Under the pieces are notes generated by a model that was not told the DNA's origin, did no database searches, and saw only the letters and a list, made by a program, of their open reading frames with translations. Below, piece by piece: positions 1 through 7,986 of a stretch of 64,000 nt of DNA. Source of the stretch: Naumannella halotolerans (GTDB taxonomy: Bacteria > Actinomycetota > Actinomycetes > Propionibacteriales > Propionibacteriaceae). The stretch is from NCBI RefSeq assembly GCF_004364645.1, contig NZ_SOAW01000001.1, positions 1,922,001 to 1,986,000 of the forward strand, read 5' to 3'. The translations under genes and the position numbers were made by a program. Every line of letters begins with the position of its first letter. Position 1 is the first letter of the stretch.

Positions 1-38
1 CCTACCTCAGGGCCGTTCTGCCTGCGGAGTACCGATGA
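1..38 (+). CDS. mnhD: C-terminal end of the upstream Mrp antiporter subunit, probably MnhD (partial)
   Basis: An open frame enters the window (first full codon at base 3) and stops at TGA 36-38, giving the tail YLRAVLPAEYR. The stop overlaps the ATG of mnhE at 35 (ATGA), the translational coupling seen between the other subunits here. Only eleven residues are visible. MnhD is inferred from the conserved D-E-F-G gene order of Mrp operons, not from any domain. Confidence 0.5.
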   Translation, partial: YLRAVLPAEYR

Positions 39-607
39 CACCTGACAAGAACACCGAGACCGATCCGCTGCCGCCGCGGCGATTCGGTCTGCAACCGCGG
101 ACGATCCTCGTCCTGGCCGTCATCTGGGTGATCCTGTGGGGCGAGTACACACTGTTCTTCCTGATCAGCGGTGTGCTGGTCGGTCTGATCATCACCCTGG
201 TCTTCCCGATGCCGCCGGTCTGGTTCGCCGGCCGCTTCCGTCCGCTGCGGGCCCTGCAGGCGCTCGCCGGTCTGCTGGTCGACATCGTCCGCTCCAGCAT
301 CTCGGTGGTCGCCACGGTGCTGCGCCCCGGGCCGCCGGTACGCAGCGGGATCATCCGGGTGAACCTGTTGAGCGACTCAGATCTGTACGAGGCGCTGACC
401 TGTGAACTGGTCAACCTGGTTCCCGGCACCCTGGTCGTCGAGGCCCGTCGGAGCACTCGCTCGGTCTACCTGCACGTGCTCGACATCGAGGCCGACAATG
501 CGGTCGACGATGCCCGGGACAACTTCCGCAAGGCCGAACTCCGGGTGCTGCGGGCACTGGCCAGCAAGGACGAGATCCAACAGGCACTGAGCAAGGAGGG
601 TGCATGA
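35..607 (+). CDS. mnhE: Na+/H+ antiporter subunit E (MnhE/MrpE)
   Basis: A 190-residue membrane subunit of the multi-subunit Mrp cation/proton antiporter, which exports Na+ (or K+) in exchange for protons across the cytoplasmic membrane. After a basic N-terminus, two hydrophobic segments (about residues 22-40 and 42-60) are followed by a cytoplasmic domain containing VNLVPGTLVVEAR, typical of MrpE. The ATG at 35 overlaps the preceding stop and the TGA at 605-607 overlaps the ATG of mnhF, so E, F and G form a tightly coupled operon. Length is normal for the family. Identification rests on sequence pattern and on the E-F-G order. Confidence 0.93.
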   Translation: MTPDKNTETDPLPPRRFGLQPRTILVLAVIWVILWGEYTLFFLISGVLVGLIITLVFPMPPVWFAGRFRPLRALQALAGLLVDIVRSSISVVATVLRPGPPVRSGIIRVNLLSDSDLYEALTCELVNLVPGTLVVEARRSTRSVYLHVLDIEADNAVDDARDNFRKAELRVLRALASKDEIQQALSKEGA

Positions 608-936
608 TCGCCGATCTGATCCTGCTGCTCGCGGCAGCACTGATGATTGCCGCCGCCGTGTTGACGCTGATCCGGATCACCCGCGGCCCGGGAACCCTCG
701 ATCGGGTGGTCGCCACCGACGTGTTGATCTCGGTGTTGATGTTGACCGTGGCACTGCGCACCGTGCAGACCGGTGACACCAGCTATCTGCCGGTGATCCT
801 GGCCCTTGCACTGATCGGCTTCGCCGGCTCGCTCAGCGTCGCCCGGTTCGTCTCCGACCGGGACAAGGCCGTCAAGTGGGGCCCGTCCAGCAAGGGCCGG
901 GACGGCACCCGTCCCCCGAAGGCAGGGGGACGCTGA
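604..936 (+). CDS. mnhF: Na+/H+ antiporter subunit F (MnhF/MrpF)
   Basis: A small 110-residue membrane subunit of the Mrp antiporter. Three hydrophobic segments are visible (about 3-22, 33-52 and 57-77), with the conserved stretch ITRGPGTLDRVVATDV between the first two, typical of MrpF. The C-terminal 30 residues are charged and rich in Gly/Lys/Arg, a little longer than the shortest MrpF proteins. ATG 604 overlaps the mnhE stop and its own TGA (934-936) overlaps the mnhG ATG. The role is structural and ion-translocating within the complex; it has no enzymatic motif. Confidence 0.93.
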   Translation: MIADLILLLAAALMIAAAVLTLIRITRGPGTLDRVVATDVLISVLMLTVALRTVQTGDTSYLPVILALALIGFAGSLSVARFVSDRDKAVKWGPSSKGRDGTRPPKAGGR

Positions 937-1538
937 TGCTCGACCCGGTACTGGACGTGGTCGGTGCTCTGCTGCTGCTCACCGGCGCCTTTCTCACCTT
1001 GGCCGCGGCGATCGGCCTGATCCGACTGCCCGATGTGGTGACCCGGATGCACGCGGCGACCAAACCGCAGACCCTCGGACTGATCTGCGCCATGATCGGC
1101 GTCGCGATCTACATCCGGGATCCGTCGATCACCGGCTGGGTGGTGCTGGCCATCATCCTGCAGATGATGACCGCACCGATCGCCGCGCACATGATCGGGC
1201 GTACGGCGTACCGCACCAACCAGGTGCATCGTGACCTGCTGGACATCGACGAGCTCGCCGATGACCTGTCCTCGGCCGGCTTCACCCTTGCCTCGGCGCC
1301 GAAGAAGCCGAGTTCGGACGACGAGAACGACGACCCCGATGACGACGGTCCCGATCACGACGACGATCCCGATCACGACCAACCCGATGACGACCATGAC
1401 CAGGTCGGGGAACCCGGGACCGATCGCGACGACGCACAGCCCGCTGCCGGGGCCGAACCGACCGGGGTCGATCATCCCCGAACCGAGGAGCAGACCGATG
1501 ACGCAGACGCCGGAACCACCGACGGCCACCGACCCTGA
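936..1538 (+). CDS. mnhG: Na+/H+ antiporter subunit G (MnhG/MrpG) with long acidic tail
   Basis: MrpG subunit of the Mrp antiporter, 200 residues from ATG 936, which overlaps the mnhF stop. The first 110 residues form the family domain: three hydrophobic helices and the conserved RLPDVVTRMHAATKPQTLG after the first. The usual length is about 100-130 residues. Here an additional 70-80 residue hydrophilic tail is dominated by Asp, His and Pro (repeated DD, DHDDDPDHD blocks, about residues 125-165). The tail is probably disordered and could bind cations; that is inference. The 3' end overlaps the next gene by 41 bases. Confidence 0.92.
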   Translation: MLDPVLDVVGALLLLTGAFLTLAAAIGLIRLPDVVTRMHAATKPQTLGLICAMIGVAIYIRDPSITGWVVLAIILQMMTAPIAAHMIGRTAYRTNQVHRDLLDIDELADDLSSAGFTLASAPKKPSSDDENDDPDDDGPDHDDDPDHDQPDDDHDQVGEPGTDRDDAQPAAGAEPTGVDHPRTEEQTDDADAGTTDGHRP

Positions 1539-2262
1539 TCCGGCAGATGCCTCCGCAGTGATCGATCCGCCGCGTCCGGTGGCACTGGTCACCGGTGGCA
1601 CCCGCGGCATCGGTGCCGCGATCGCCCGCAGCCTGGCCCCCGACCATCGGGTGTTGATCGGTGGGCGTGACGCCCGGGCCGCTGCTGCCCTGGCGACCGA
1701 GTTGCCCGACGCAGAACCGTTCGTCGTCGACCTGAACGATGCCCGGGCCACCGCCGAGGCGGTCGATACCTGTGCGGCCCTCGCCGACGGGCTGGATGTC
1801 CTGGTGCACTCGGCCGGGGTCTACAACGTCCAGCCGGTGACCGAAGCGACCCGCGAGGACTGGCGGCAGGTGCTGGAGACCAACCTGGTCGCCGTCGCCG
1901 ACCTGACCCGCCTGCTGCTGCCGGCACTGCGGCTGCGGAAGGGAATGGTCGTGGCGATCAACTCCGGGGCAGGAATGACCCCCGGCCCCCGCGGCATCCT
2001 GTACTCGACCTCCAAGTACGCACTGCGTGGCTGGACCGAGTCGCTGCGGGAGGAATGCCGTGGCGACATCCGGGTCACCGGCATCTTCCCGGGCAAGGTC
2101 GACACCGATATGCAACGCGAGGTCCAGGCCTCCCGTGGCAATGACTACCGACCCGAGCTGTACCTGCAGCCGGAGGCTGTCGCGGCAGCGGTACGGACCG
2201 CGGTCGACACCCCGCCCAACGGCGTGATCGATTCGCTGATCATCCGCCCGGTCAGCCGCTGA
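1498..2262 (+). CDS. Short-chain dehydrogenase/reductase (SDR)
   Basis: A classical SDR of 254 residues, a probable NAD(P)-dependent oxidoreductase of unknown substrate. Visible motifs are the Rossmann signature VTGGTRGIGAAIA (about residues 31-43), the HSAG loop, and the catalytic Tyr/Lys as YSTSKYALRG near residue 168. The preceding Ser lies in INSGAG. ATG 1498 is chosen because the SDR domain begins about 25 residues later; it puts the start inside mnhG, with a GTG at 1558 as the alternative. The domain is ordinary; the location directly behind an Mrp operon gives no clue to substrate. Confidence 0.85.
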   Translation: MTQTPEPPTATDPDPADASAVIDPPRPVALVTGGTRGIGAAIARSLAPDHRVLIGGRDARAAAALATELPDAEPFVVDLNDARATAEAVDTCAALADGLDVLVHSAGVYNVQPVTEATREDWRQVLETNLVAVADLTRLLLPALRLRKGMVVAINSGAGMTPGPRGILYSTSKYALRGWTESLREECRGDIRVTGIFPGKVDTDMQREVQASRGNDYRPELYLQPEAVAAAVRTAVDTPPNGVIDSLIIRPVSR

Positions 2263-2271
2263 GGGGAGCCG

Positions 2272-2366
2272 CACCGGCGGCACTCCGTGCCACCTACACC
2301 GGCGGCACTCCGTGCCACCTACACCGGCGGCACTCCGTGCCACCTACACCGGCGGCACTCCGTGCC
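2272..2366 (+). repeat. Four tandem 25-bp units (3.8 copies), each with a small dyad
   Basis: Units begin at 2272, 2297, 2322 and 2347 and are identical over their whole visible length; the last one stops after 20 bases. Each contains GGCACTCCGTGCC, a 5-bp perfect dyad with a 3-base loop. The array lies between two convergent genes, starting ten bases after the SDR stop. The stop codon of the carboxylase on the other strand (2344-2346) lies inside it, so the last residues of that protein are repeat-encoded. It could act as a bidirectional terminator or be an expanding minisatellite. No T-tract follows. Confidence 0.9.
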
Positions 2367-3873
2367 GACGCTCGGAGAAGTGGCGGTCCTTGCCCGCCGC
2401 CGCGGCGAATCGGGCGATCAATTCCGATCGCACCTCGGACGGCTCGATGATCGCGTCGATCACCAGATCGGCGGCCAACCGGAGAATGTCGATGTCGGCC
2501 TCGTACTCGGCGCGCAGGCTGGCCACATAGGTCTCCCGCTCGGCAGCCTCGTCGATGGCGTTGATCTTGTTCGCATAGACCGCGTTCACCGCCGCCTCCG
2601 GGCCCATCACCGCAATCTTCGCCGTCGGCAGGGCCAAGGTCGCGTCCGGGCCGAATCCGGGACCGCTCATCGCGTACAGACCAGCACCGTAGGCCTTGCG
2701 GACGATCAACGACACCGTCGGCACCGTCGCCTCGGAGACCGCAGTGATCATCTTCGCCCCGTGCCGGATGATCCCCTGCCGCTCAACCTCGGACCCGATC
2801 ATGAAACCGGGCACGTCGGCCAGGTACAACAACGGGACGTTGAAGGCATCACACTCGGTGATGAACCGGGCTGCCTTGTCCGCCGAGTCGACGAACAACA
2901 CACCCCCCTTGACCGCAGGCTGGTTGGCGACGATCCCGATCGGCCGTCCCTCCAACAACCCGAAACCCACCACCAGCTCCGGGGCGAATAGCGGCTTCAC
3001 CTCGAAGAAGGAGTCCTGATCGATGATCGCAGTGATCACCGTGCGGATGTCGTAGCCGACCGACTCGTTCGCCGGCACCAGCTCGTCGGTGAACTCCTCG
3101 GCCGGGGGCAGCGGATCGTAGACCGGCGGATGCCGGCGAAAATTCGACGGCAGATACCCGAAGTAGGCCTTGGCCTGCTCGATCGCGTCGTGATCGTCGT
3201 CGGCCAGTTGATCACCACAACCGGAGACGCTCGCATGCATCCGGGCACCGCCCATCTCCTCCAGGCTGACCTTCTCCCCCACCACCATCTCGGCCATCCG
3301 GGGAGACCCCAGGTACATCGAGGCATTCCCCTCCACCATGATCACCAGATCGCAGAAGGACGGGATGTAGGCACCCCCGGCAGCCGAGGGCCCGAACAGA
3401 CAACAGATCTGCGGCACCTTGCCCGAGAGAGCCACCTGGTTGTGGAAGATCCGGCCGGCACCGCGTCTGCCGGGGAAGAGCTCGACCTGATCGGTGATCC
3501 GGGCACCGGCGGAGTCGATGAACCAGAAGATCGGCAGTTCGTCGCGCAGGGCCGTCTCGGTCACCCGGATGATCTTCTCCACCGTCCGGGCACCCCAGGA
3601 ACCGGCCTTCACCGACGGGTCGTTGGCCACCACCAGTGCCGCTCGCCCGTCGACCAGACCACGCCCGGTGACCACCCCGTCGGCCGGGAGCCCGGTGGCC
3701 AGTGCATTGGCCAGCTGCCCGTCCTCGACGAAGGTCCCCTCGTCGAAGAGGGCACCGATCCGCTCCCGGACGAAGAGCTTGTTCTGCTCGGCGAGTTTCG
3801 CCGCTGCCCGCTCGCTCGGAGCCATCGTCGCCCGCCGGGCTGCCCGGATGGCATCGACATCGTTCTCGGTCAC
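2344..3873 (-). CDS. Acyl-CoA carboxylase beta subunit (carboxyltransferase), methylcrotonyl-CoA carboxylase-like
   Basis: A biotin-dependent carboxyltransferase of 509 residues that moves CO2 from carboxybiotin to an acyl-CoA. Both crotonase-like halves are present. The N-half has SAGARITDQVELFPG and GPSAAGGAYIPSFCDL; the C-half has VANQPAVKGGVLF, DVPGFMIGSEVE and RKAYGAGLYAMSGPGF, the usual CoA/biotin-site glycines. It lies 28 bases downstream of the acyl-CoA dehydrogenase on the same strand, so they are probably cotranscribed. The neighbours point to 3-methylcrotonyl-CoA (leucine breakdown), but propionyl- or other acyl-CoA substrates cannot be excluded. The last codons fall within the 25-bp repeat array. 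Confidence 0.88.
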   Translation of the reverse strand: MTENDVDAIRAARRATMAPSERAAAKLAEQNKLFVRERIGALFDEGTFVEDGQLANALATGLPADGVVTGRGLVDGRAALVVANDPSVKAGSWGARTVEKIIRVTETALRDELPIFWFIDSAGARITDQVELFPGRRGAGRIFHNQVALSGKVPQICCLFGPSAAGGAYIPSFCDLVIMVEGNASMYLGSPRMAEMVVGEKVSLEEMGGARMHASVSGCGDQLADDDHDAIEQAKAYFGYLPSNFRRHPPVYDPLPPAEEFTDELVPANESVGYDIRTVITAIIDQDSFFEVKPLFAPELVVGFGLLEGRPIGIVANQPAVKGGVLFVDSADKAARFITECDAFNVPLLYLADVPGFMIGSEVERQGIIRHGAKMITAVSEATVPTVSLIVRKAYGAGLYAMSGPGFGPDATLALPTAKIAVMGPEAAVNAVYANKINAIDEAAERETYVASLRAEYEADIDILRLAADLVIDAIIEPSEVRSELIARFAAAAGKDRHFSERRHGVPPV

Positions 3874-3901
3874 CGCTGAATCCCTCCCTGGCCCTGGACG
3901 C

Positions 3902-5071
3902 TCACTCGACCGGAAGACCCAGCCCCCGGGCGATCAGCATCCGCTGCACCTCCGAGGTGCCCTCACCGATCTCCAGGATCTTCGCATCCCGGTAGAACCG
4001 GGCCACCGGGTACTCCTCCATGAAGCCGTACCCGCCGAAGATCTGGGTGGCGATCCGGGTCGCACTGACCGCCATCTCGGTGGTCTGCAGTTTCGTGATC
4101 GCGGCAATCCGCTTGAACGCGGCAGGATCGGCACCGGCGTCCTTCATCCGGGCCGCGGTGTAGACCAAGGTGTGCGCGGTGTGCGCCATCACGTCCAGGT
4201 CGGCGATCTGGAAGGCCACACCTTGTTTGGATCCGATCGGCACACCGAAGGTCTTCCGTGAGCCCGCGTAGTCGAGTGCGTGGTCACGACAGGCGCGGAT
4301 GCAGCCGAGGGCGAGCGCGGCGATCGCCAGCCGGCCGTCATCCAGGGTGGCCAGAAACTGGGCGTACCCGCGACCCCGTGCGCCGAGCAGATGATCTTCG
4401 GGCACCCGAACGCCGTCGAAGGTCAGGGGATGGGTGTCGGAGGCATTCCAGCCGAGTTTGCGGTAGGCCGGCTCCACGGTGAATCCCGGGGTGCCGGAGG
4501 GGATCATGATGGTCGAGAGCTCGGCCCGCCCGTTCTCCCTCGTACCGGTACGCGCGGTCACCGTGACCACCGAGGTGATCGGCGTCCCCGAGTTGGTGAT
4601 GAACTGCTTCGAGCCGTTGATCATCCACTCCCCGTCGACCAGCTCGGCCCTGGTCCGGGTCGCACCGGCATCGGACCCCGCCTCGGCCTCGGTCAGCCCG
4701 AATCCGGCCAGGGCGCGCCCGGCGATCAGGTCCGGCAGCCAGCGCGACTTCTGTTCCTCGTTGCCGAAGGTGGCGATCGGGTTGATCCCGAGTCCGACCG
4801 CCGCCTCCAGGGTGATCCCCAGTGACTGGTCGACCCGGCCCAGTTCCTCGATCGCGATGCAGAGGCTGGTGAAGTCGCCGTACCCGCCGTACTCGGCCGG
4901 GGCATGCAGCCCGAAGAGACCCAGCTCCCCCATCCGCCGAACGGCCTCGGTCGGGAAGTGGTGATCGACATCCCACTGCTCGGCATGAGGCGCCACCTCC
5001 TCCCGGGCGAAATCGGCGACCACCTGCCGGAAGTCGGAGTGCTCATCGGTCAGCAGGACATCGGGCGCCAT
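3902..5071 (-). CDS. Acyl-CoA dehydrogenase, isovaleryl-CoA-dehydrogenase-like
   Basis: An FAD-dependent acyl-CoA dehydrogenase of 389 residues, forming an alpha,beta-double bond and passing electrons to ETF. Family signatures are FGLTEAEAGSD with GSKQFITN in the middle domain and DAKILEIGEGTSEVQ near the end. ATG 5071 (MAPDVLLTDEH) is chosen because it has GGAGAGG just upstream; the frame stays open further upstream through the operator region, which is unlikely to be translated. It is divergent from merR across a 74-bp gap and heads the dehydrogenase-carboxyltransferase transcript. Isovaleryl-CoA is the likely substrate by context only. Confidence 0.88.
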   Translation of the reverse strand: MAPDVLLTDEHSDFRQVVADFAREEVAPHAEQWDVDHHFPTEAVRRMGELGLFGLHAPAEYGGYGDFTSLCIAIEELGRVDQSLGITLEAAVGLGINPIATFGNEEQKSRWLPDLIAGRALAGFGLTEAEAGSDAGATRTRAELVDGEWMINGSKQFITNSGTPITSVVTVTARTGTRENGRAELSTIMIPSGTPGFTVEPAYRKLGWNASDTHPLTFDGVRVPEDHLLGARGRGYAQFLATLDDGRLAIAALALGCIRACRDHALDYAGSRKTFGVPIGSKQGVAFQIADLDVMAHTAHTLVYTAARMKDAGADPAAFKRIAAITKLQTTEMAVSATRIATQIFGGYGFMEEYPVARFYRDAKILEIGEGTSEVQRMLIARGLGLPVE

Positions 5072-5100
5072 CGCCTCTCCATTCACCGTGGGAGTGGGTC

Positions 5101-5119
5101 GCACAGGTTTTCCCTGTGC
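5101..5119. promoter_or_regulatory. Inverted repeat in the divergent merR/dehydrogenase promoter region
   Basis: GCACAGG and CCTGTGC are a perfect 7-bp dyad separated by five bases. It sits six bases from the larger palindrome at 5125-5144, towards the dehydrogenase, and would lie in that gene's 5' leader or core promoter. It may be a second operator or an mRNA hairpin. Confidence 0.5.
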
Positions 5120-5124
5120 ACTGA

Positions 5125-5144
5125 CGCTTACGTTAACGTAAGCG
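5125..5144. promoter_or_regulatory. 20-bp perfect palindrome, probable MerR operator overlapping the merR -10 box
   Basis: CGCTTACGTTAACGTAAGCG is perfectly symmetric and ends one base before the merR ATG. It contains TAACGT (5134-5139), a TAnnnT -10 hexamer exactly six bases before that ATG. Binding there would repress merR itself and could also control the divergent dehydrogenase. I recall that LiuR-type MerR regulators of branched-chain amino-acid catabolism bind palindromes with TTACGT half-sites; I could not check this. Confidence 0.8.
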
Positions 5145-5145
5145 C

Positions 5146-5586
5146 ATGGCGCGGCGCACCTGGTCGATCTCCGAACTCGCACGGGAGTTCGACGTCACCT
5201 TGCGCACCATCCGGTTCTACGAGGACAGACAGATGGTCTCCCCTGCACGCGACGGACAGCGCCGGATCTACTCCGAGCGGGACCGGGTACGGCTGCAACT
5301 GATCCTGCGCGGGCGCCGGCTCGGATTCAGCCTGGACGAGATCTCCCGGATCATCGACATGTACGACTCCCCGCCCGGTGAGGACGGCCAGTTGCGCTAC
5401 CTGCTGGCCGAGATCGACCATCGCCGCGAAGACCTGCTGCGCCGCCGCGCGGACATCGAGCAGACCCTGGCCGAACTGGACGATCTCGAACGACGATGCC
5501 GCAGCGATCTCGACCGGCTGCTCGACCCGGCGGGGCCCCGACGAGCAGCACCTGGGCGGACAACCCATGCCCATCCAGACCAGTGA
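5146..5586 (+). CDS. MerR-family transcriptional regulator, LiuR-like by context
   Basis: A 146-residue MerR regulator. The N-terminal winged helix shows SISELAREFDVTLRTIRFYE, followed by RIYSERDRVRLQLI, then a coiled-coil dimerisation helix (about residues 80-125) rich in Asp, Glu and Arg. No metal-binding Cys pairs are present, so an organic or acyl-CoA effector is more likely than a metal. The ATG directly follows the palindrome with no Shine-Dalgarno, so translation is probably leaderless. It is flanked by dehydrogenase and carboxylase genes on both sides, which argues that it controls them. Confidence 0.9.
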   Translation: MARRTWSISELAREFDVTLRTIRFYEDRQMVSPARDGQRRIYSERDRVRLQLILRGRRLGFSLDEISRIIDMYDSPPGEDGQLRYLLAEIDHRREDLLRRRADIEQTLAELDDLERRCRSDLDRLLDPAGPRRAAPGRTTHAHPDQ

Positions 5587-5650
5587 TCATCCAGACCAGC
5601 AGTGACTTCCAGACCACCAGTGATCACCCAGACCATGGGTGACAACCCAT
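5575..5650 (+). repeat. Four degenerate CCAGACC repeats followed by an inverted repeat
   Basis: CCAGACC occurs at 5575, 5591, 5609 and 5628, each followed after a few bases by a GTGA or GGTGA element, with spacing 16, 18 and 19 bases. The row begins in the last codons of merR. It is followed by ATGGGT GACA ACCCAT (5635-5650), a perfect 6-bp dyad. It occupies most of the 100-bp gap before the biotin carboxylase gene and may be a regulatory array or a degenerate minisatellite. Confidence 0.6.
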
Positions 5651-5687
5651 CCTGACCATGAGCAATCCGGAGAACGAGGGAGTTCAG

Positions 5688-7448
5688 ATGGCCATCAGCA
5701 AGGTGCTCGTCGCCAACCGCGGGGAGATCGCGGTCCGCGTGATCCGGGCCGCACGCGACGCCGGCATCGGCAGCGTCGCGGTCTATGCCGAACCCGACGC
5801 CGAGGCACTGTTCGTCCGGCTCGCCGACGAGGCCTGGTCCCTCGGCGGCGAGACCGCGGCCGACAGCTACCTGTCGATCGAGAAGATCCTCTCCGCCGCC
5901 TCCGCCAGCGGCACCGACGCCATCCATCCCGGGTATGGCTTCCTCGCCGAGAACGCCACCTTCGCCCGGGCGGTGATCGAGGCCGGACTGACCTGGATCG
6001 GGCCTCCCCCCGAGGCCATCGAGGTACTCGGCGACAAGGTACGGGCACGCCGGCTCGCGCAGCAGGTCGGCGCTCCCCTGGTGCCCGGAACCGCCGACCC
6101 GGTCGCCGATGCCGATGCCGTGCTCGCCTTCGCCACCGAGCACGGCCTGCCGATCGCGATCAAGGCTGCCCACGGTGGTGGCGGCCGGGGGATGAAGGTG
6201 GCCCGGGAACTGGACGAGATCGCCGAGCTCTTCGACTCCGCGACCCGGGAGGCGACCGCCGCCTTCGGTCGGGGTGAATGCTTCGTCGAACGCTATCTCG
6301 ACCGCCCGCGGCATGTGGAGACCCAGTGCCTGGCCGATGTCCACGGCAACGTGGTGGTCGTCTCCACTCGCGACTGCTCCCTGCAGCGGCGCTTCCAGAA
6401 GCTGGTGGAGGAGGCCCCGGCCCCGTACCTCAGCGATGAGCAGGAGCAGATCCTGCGTACCGCCTCCAGCGACATCCTCCGGGCGGCCGGGTACGTCGGT
6501 GCCGGGACCTGCGAGTTCCTGATCGGAGTCGACGGCGCGATCAGCTTCCTGGAGGTGAACACCCGACTCCAAGTCGAGCATCCGGTGACCGAGGAGGTGA
6601 CCGGGATCGACCTGGTCCGGGAGATGTTCCGGATCGCCGACGGCGAGGAACTCGGCTACACCGATCCCCCACCGCGGGGTCACTCGATCGAGTTCCGGAT
6701 CAACGCCGAGGAGCCGGCCGCTGACTTCCTTCCCGCGGCGGGCACCCTGACCGCCTGGCAGGCACCGACCGGTCCGGGGGTACGGGTGGACGAGGGCTAC
6801 CTGGCCGGGATGAGGGTGCCGAACAACTTCGACTCGTTGATCGCGAAGCTGATCATCACCGGTGCCGATCGGCAACAGGCGATCGAACGCGCCCGCCGGG
6901 CCCTGTCCGAACTCGTCATCGAAGGTATGCCCACCGTCGTACCGTTCCATCGTGCCGTGCTCGGTGACCCGGCCTTCACCACCGCCGAGGGTGACTTCGC
7001 GGTACACACCCGCTGGATCGAGACCGAATGGGACAACCAGCTGGTCCCCTACGCCGGTCCGGCCGGTGAGACCGCCTCTCCGGTGGAGATGACCGAGCTG
7101 GTGGTCGAGGTCAACGGCAAGCGGCTGCCGGTACGTATGCCGGTCGGCCACACCGCTGCGCCCGGTGGGACGCCGGGCCCCCGCCGCCGCAGCCCCCGGG
7201 CCACCGCCTCGGCCGGTCCGGCTGCGGCCAGCGCACTGGTCAGCCCGATGCAGGGGACGATCGTCAAGGTGCTGGCCGCCGACGGTGACGAGGTCGCCGC
7301 CGGTGACCCGATCGTGATCTTGGAGGCGATGAAGATGGAGCAGTCCCTGAAGGCGCACCGAGCGGGCGTCGTGACGGGCCTGCAGGCCGAGGTCGGGCAG
7401 TCCGTCTCCGGGGGCAGCGTCATCTGTGACGTGGTGGACGCCGGTTGA
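5688..7448 (+). CDS. Acyl-CoA carboxylase alpha subunit (biotin carboxylase-BCCP fusion)
   Basis: A 586-residue biotin-dependent carboxylase subunit that carboxylates its own biotin using ATP and bicarbonate, partner of a beta subunit such as the one at 2344-3873. Domains in order are biotin carboxylase N-lobe (1-110, [14 protein letters not shown]), ATP-grasp (about 115-320, [14 protein letters not shown]), the C-lobe (335-440), a basic Ala/Pro linker, and a C-terminal biotinyl domain with EAMKMEQ near residue 550. ATG 5688 is preferred over ATG 5658 because GAGGGAG precedes it. Its length fits actinobacterial AccA-type proteins, whose alpha subunit is often shared between beta subunits. Confidence 0.93.
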   Translation: MAISKVLVANRGEIAVRVIRAARDAGIGSVAVYAEPDAEALFVRLADEAWSLGGETAADSYLSIEKILSAASASGTDAIHPGYGFLAENATFARAVIEAGLTWIGPPPEAIEVLGDKVRARRLAQQVGAPLVPGTADPVADADAVLAFATEHGLPIAIKAAHGGGGRGMKVARELDEIAELFDSATREATAAFGRGECFVERYLDRPRHVETQCLADVHGNVVVVSTRDCSLQRRFQKLVEEAPAPYLSDEQEQILRTASSDILRAAGYVGAGTCEFLIGVDGAISFLEVNTRLQVEHPVTEEVTGIDLVREMFRIADGEELGYTDPPPRGHSIEFRINAEEPAADFLPAAGTLTAWQAPTGPGVRVDEGYLAGMRVPNNFDSLIAKLIITGADRQQAIERARRALSELVIEGMPTVVPFHRAVLGDPAFTTAEGDFAVHTRWIETEWDNQLVPYAGPAGETASPVEMTELVVEVNGKRLPVRMPVGHTAAPGGTPGPRRRSPRATASAGPAAASALVSPMQGTIVKVLAADGDEVAAGDPIVILEAMKMEQSLKAHRAGVVTGLQAEVGQSVSGGSVICDVVDAG

Positions 7449-7563
7449 ATTACCGAAACACTACCCAGCCCAGTGACTCGCGGGTAACAATGGTCGAGGG
7501 GTGTGCCACCAGTCGCGGAATCCACCGTCTTCGGGGGCCATGAATGAGGAGAGGGGCGGTTTC

Positions 7564-7821
7564 ATGTTGGACGCCGACGCGCACAAGCAGGTGAGCAACG
7601 AAGACATCGACGCCAGCCTGACCGTGGAGGAGCTCGAGACCGCTTCGGGCAGGGTCAAGTTCGCCGGGCACTACACCATTCCACTGGGAACCGAGGACGA
7701 CACCCAGATGACCCTCACCTTCAAACCGGCCCGCGGTGAGGATGCGCCGGTGTCGCTGGACGAGTTCGCCACCATCGTCGGCCAGGCGATGGAGCACCTG
7801 ATCGAGCACCGCACCCACTGA
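7564..7821 (+). CDS. Small acidic protein of unknown function
   Basis: An 85-residue soluble protein that I do not recognise. ATG 7564 (MLDADAHKQV) follows AGGAGAGGGG at good spacing; earlier in-frame starts at 7540 and 7501 lack such a site. It is acidic (many Asp/Glu), with no signal peptide or membrane segment and no metal motif. The middle looks beta-stranded (KFAGHYTIPLG, TQMTLTFKPA) and the end helical (EFATIVGQAMEHLIEH). It is preceded by a 115-bp gap after the biotin carboxylase and followed by a GC hairpin at 7861, so it may be monocistronic. Confidence 0.7.
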   Translation: MLDADAHKQVSNEDIDASLTVEELETASGRVKFAGHYTIPLGTEDDTQMTLTFKPARGEDAPVSLDEFATIVGQAMEHLIEHRTH

Positions 7822-7860
7822 TCCGGGTCTGCGATGACGGTCGGTGGCCGCTGCTCGCCG

Positions 7861-7878
7861 GGTCGGCGCGGGCCGACC
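7861..7878 (+). terminator. GC-rich hairpin after the small acidic protein
   Basis: GGTCGGC and GCCGACC form a perfect 7-bp stem with a GCGG loop, 40 bases after the preceding stop. No U-tract follows, as is common in high-GC actinobacteria, so terminator function is only likely. Confidence 0.45.
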
Positions 7879-7908
7879 GCAACGGCGGTACAGTGACCAC
7901 TTCACCCG

Positions 7909-7933
7909 ATGTCGATAGCACTTCTATCGACAT
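7909..7933. promoter_or_regulatory. Perfect 10-bp inverted repeat upstream of the membrane protein
   Basis: ATGTCGATAG and CTATCGACAT are exact complements separated by CACTT. The site is 53 bases upstream of the next start codon and has lower GC than its surroundings. Without a T-run, and this close to a start, it looks more like a repressor operator than a terminator. Confidence 0.6.
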
Positions 7934-7986
7934 GAAGAAACGCTGAAAATGTCGGCGTCAGGTTTCGTCGCACCCACTTGTCGAAC

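Noticed and set aside
2272-2366. CRISPR array
   Set aside because: Units are directly adjacent with no spacers, and no cas genes are present.
5397-7358. 653-codon open frame on the minus strand opposite the biotin carboxylase
   Set aside because: It is antisense to an unambiguous carboxylase, its product is Gly/Arg/His-rich without any domain, and long antisense frames are expected at this GC content.
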